Position numbers and translations under genes: made by a program. Source: Zonotrichia leucophrys gambelii (Eukaryota > Chordata > Aves > Passeriformes > Passerellidae). From it: 64,000 nucleotides of DNA. Below the pieces are notes generated by a model, which searched no databases, was not told the origin of the DNA, and saw nothing but the letters and a program-made list of their open reading frames with translations. Shown piece after piece: positions 61,865-64,000 of the stretch (position 1 is the first letter of the stretch; each line of letters starts with the position of its first letter). Location of the stretch: positions 46,343,229 through 46,407,228 of the forward strand of contig NC_088169.1 in assembly GCF_028769735.1 (NCBI RefSeq), written 5' to 3'.

Positions 61865-64000
61865 AACTATTTAAGCAGAAAAAAAAGAGTAAGTTTCTAA
61901 GGCTCGTATTGATTTTTGACTGTCCTCTAGGAAGGACAAATATCTTTAACTGCTATGAATCATACAAAGTTAAATGAATTACTGCTTTGTGTTTTGGTTT
62001 TGGCATTTTGTGGACTCTCTTCTTGATTGCTTGATTTCATTTGGTTCCAATCTATAATGTCAGACAATCCAAAGGAATGATATGTTAGTTAACTATAGAT
62101 ACTTTAGAGGGGAGGAGGTAGAGGAGGAAAACTATCTACTCCATAAGCAGTATTATCAAGTCTGTCTCGTCTTAATGTGAATACATATTACTTATGCACT
62201 CAATTATTCAATCTGGAGCCTGAGAAATTGTAAACAATCTTTAAACTGTGATTTCTTTGTGGTAGTATCTGTTGGAAACCTAACATGAGGTTTTGAAAGG
62301 TATCTGAATAAACAAGAGACTTTAAATACACAGGTATATAAGAAAATGTGCCTAATTATATTGTCTTCTGAGACACTTAGTCTGTGACCTTTCATATGTA
62401 GTTGAAGGTATTACAGAATTATAGGGTTGAAACAGATGCCCTCATATTCTCCTAGTATGAAATTTGCCATTCAATTTAAAAACTGGAAAACTTTCATGTC
62501 CTTAATGTTGAAACAAAAATTTTGTTTCAAACTGATTAATTTTGAAGTTGTCCACTTTATAGTCCATTGAAAAATCATTATATCAGTCATGAGTAGATAG
62601 CAATTCTCTTTTATATCCAATTAATTGCTATCATTGTCCTTTGAATCAGACAAATGCTACCAGAATACTAATCTATGTTTAGTAGCAAAGGCCTTGGGGG
62701 CTGTCTCAAGGAAGACTTCTAATTTTTTACTTAGGCAATTGACCAATGGTCCCTTTAAGGAGTTCTGATCATGTGTTTATTCCTGCATACCAAATATATA
62801 GATAATGTACATTACATCAAAGTTCAAATCTTCAGAACATCAGTTGGGAGAACCTAACTTGTGCACAGCTTTTCATTAATCCTGGTACCATTCAATCTGT
62901 CTGTCTCATCAGTGGTTAGTGAGAGCACATTAGAGAGAATTTCACCTTAAATCACACATCTGATATTTCATCCTTGCCTTCCTTTGCTTGAGAATTACAG
63001 TGCTATTGAGTACCCTCATATCACTGGCCATGCAAACTTCTATAATGGTGGTAAAAAGTGAAATGCAGAAAATATTTCTGATTCAGATGTAAAGCTAGAT
63101 TTCAAACATGCAGCTTTACTCTTCATGCCCTTAAAGTCAGAACAAAAAAACTTCATCTGTGAATAATGTAGATCTATTGCTGACTGATGGTTTAGGGTGT
63201 GTGAATACTTCTTGTTGTTACAGTCATTGTTTCTTTGAAGTGCCTCTGTTTTCACATGACAAACAGTTACTAAATTTTGTAGGTGGTGCCCCGAATGGCT
63301 TGAACTTTAGTATGTGCTCAATTAATGTGATTTTGTACCTGAAAAGACAAATTGAATCCCAACCACAGCATTGTGATTTTTGTTAGAAAGATTCTCTTTC
63401 AGGACAAAGAATTGTGTGTTGAGTGCTCATCAGTTTAGAGGAGATTAAGTAAAAAGAAAATCACAGCTGTTCTTGTTTTAGAAGCTTTTATCTATTGCAG
63501 ATGTATTTTTTTCAAGCTATTCTTTCATGTGCTTCACCTATCCCTACTTCCTGTGATGACTTAGTTATTCAGGGCCTTTTTAGGTTTACAAACCAAAACA
63601 GCACTTGATTTCATCTCCAAAACAGTTTAACTCTTTCTTGGTTTGATTAAGAGAAGGAACTGAAAATTTTCTGTGTACTATCAGTTCTTTCATCACTTAT
63701 AGTGCATAATTAAAAAAGAAAGATTAAACCAGAGATTTCAATACATTTTTAAACACCCTCTCTTTGTATATTCTTTCCAACCTAGATCTCAAGCAAAAAA
63801 AAGGATGAAAGAATGATTAATGTTCTTTCCTGCCTGAAAGTACAAGTTCAAATTCTCATCATTTAACTTAGCACTGGGCTGTCAACTCATAGCACTCATG
63901 CTTGAGAGGGTCACTTTCCAGTGGTTTTGGTAAAGCCGGGATACTGCATGGAAGAAGACAAGATCCACAAAAGCAGAGAAAAAGTATTACTTCACATTGA
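61865..64000. other. Unique DNA to window end
   Basis: About 2.1 kb with no recognised gene or transposon, apart from the perfect hairpin at 62508. Confidence 0.5.
62508..62530. repeat. Perfect 11-bp near-palindrome
   Basis: TTGAAACAAAA and TTTTGTTTCAA are exact reverse complements around a single A. Such a tight palindrome could extrude as a cruciform, but nothing nearby suggests a role. Confidence 0.8.

Noticed and set aside
62408..62455. Possible CR1 3' tip (ACAGAATTATAGGGTTGAAA)
   Set aside because: Only a short stretch resembles the CR1 end and the following text does not continue the match; too weak to call.

Overview
This 64 kb window looks like a piece of a bird nuclear genome, either intergenic gene desert or the inside of a very long intron. 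I base this on the repeats. Seven to eight fragments of the CR1 LINE carry the family's 3' ends (ATTCTATG-like tails and the text around GGTTGGAA/TTCCAACC), and several LTR fragments match, as I remember them, endogenous retrovirus (ERV) LTR families common in birds. The background is strongly AT-rich with long A and T runs. Almost every ORF longer than 60 codons is chance or lies antisense to a repeat. I found no confident protein-coding exon, no intact retroviral or LINE gene, no rRNA and no functional tRNA.

Layout. 1-10.1 kb: unique AT-rich sequence with one GC-richer, coding-like island on the minus strand (8607-8879). 10.1-12.0 kb: three CR1 fragments in both orientations. 13.58-14.21 kb: a well-preserved solo LTR on the minus strand with TATA box and poly(A) signal. 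17.3-18.0 kb: an older LTR on the plus strand. 19.8-20.1 kb: an LTR-like GC-rich island. 20-34.7 kb: mostly unique, with CR1 remnants at 29.4 and 31.2 kb and a GATG microsatellite at 30.96 kb. 34.8-35.6 kb: the longest CR1 copy. 41.1-41.4 kb: a collinear but twice internally deleted CR1. 48.6-49.7 kb: two copies of one LTR family facing each other; the second abuts a tRNA-Lys-like sequence. 52.4-53.0 kb: a second copy of the 17.3 kb LTR family. 61.5-61.9 kb: a CR1 3' end. The rest is unique AT-rich DNA with short tandem duplications and perfect short hairpins.

No genes work together here; the window's history is one of retroelement insertion and decay. The observation most worth checking is at 49.1-49.7 kb. 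On the minus strand an almost complete LTR is followed, nine bases after its end, by a sequence complementary to nearly a whole tRNA-Lys rather than only the usual 18-base primer-binding site. This could be a fossil of reverse transcription that ran past the normal stop into the primer tRNA. A chance tRNA pseudogene next to an LTR is the main alternative. Family assignments rest on recognition from memory, without any database search.
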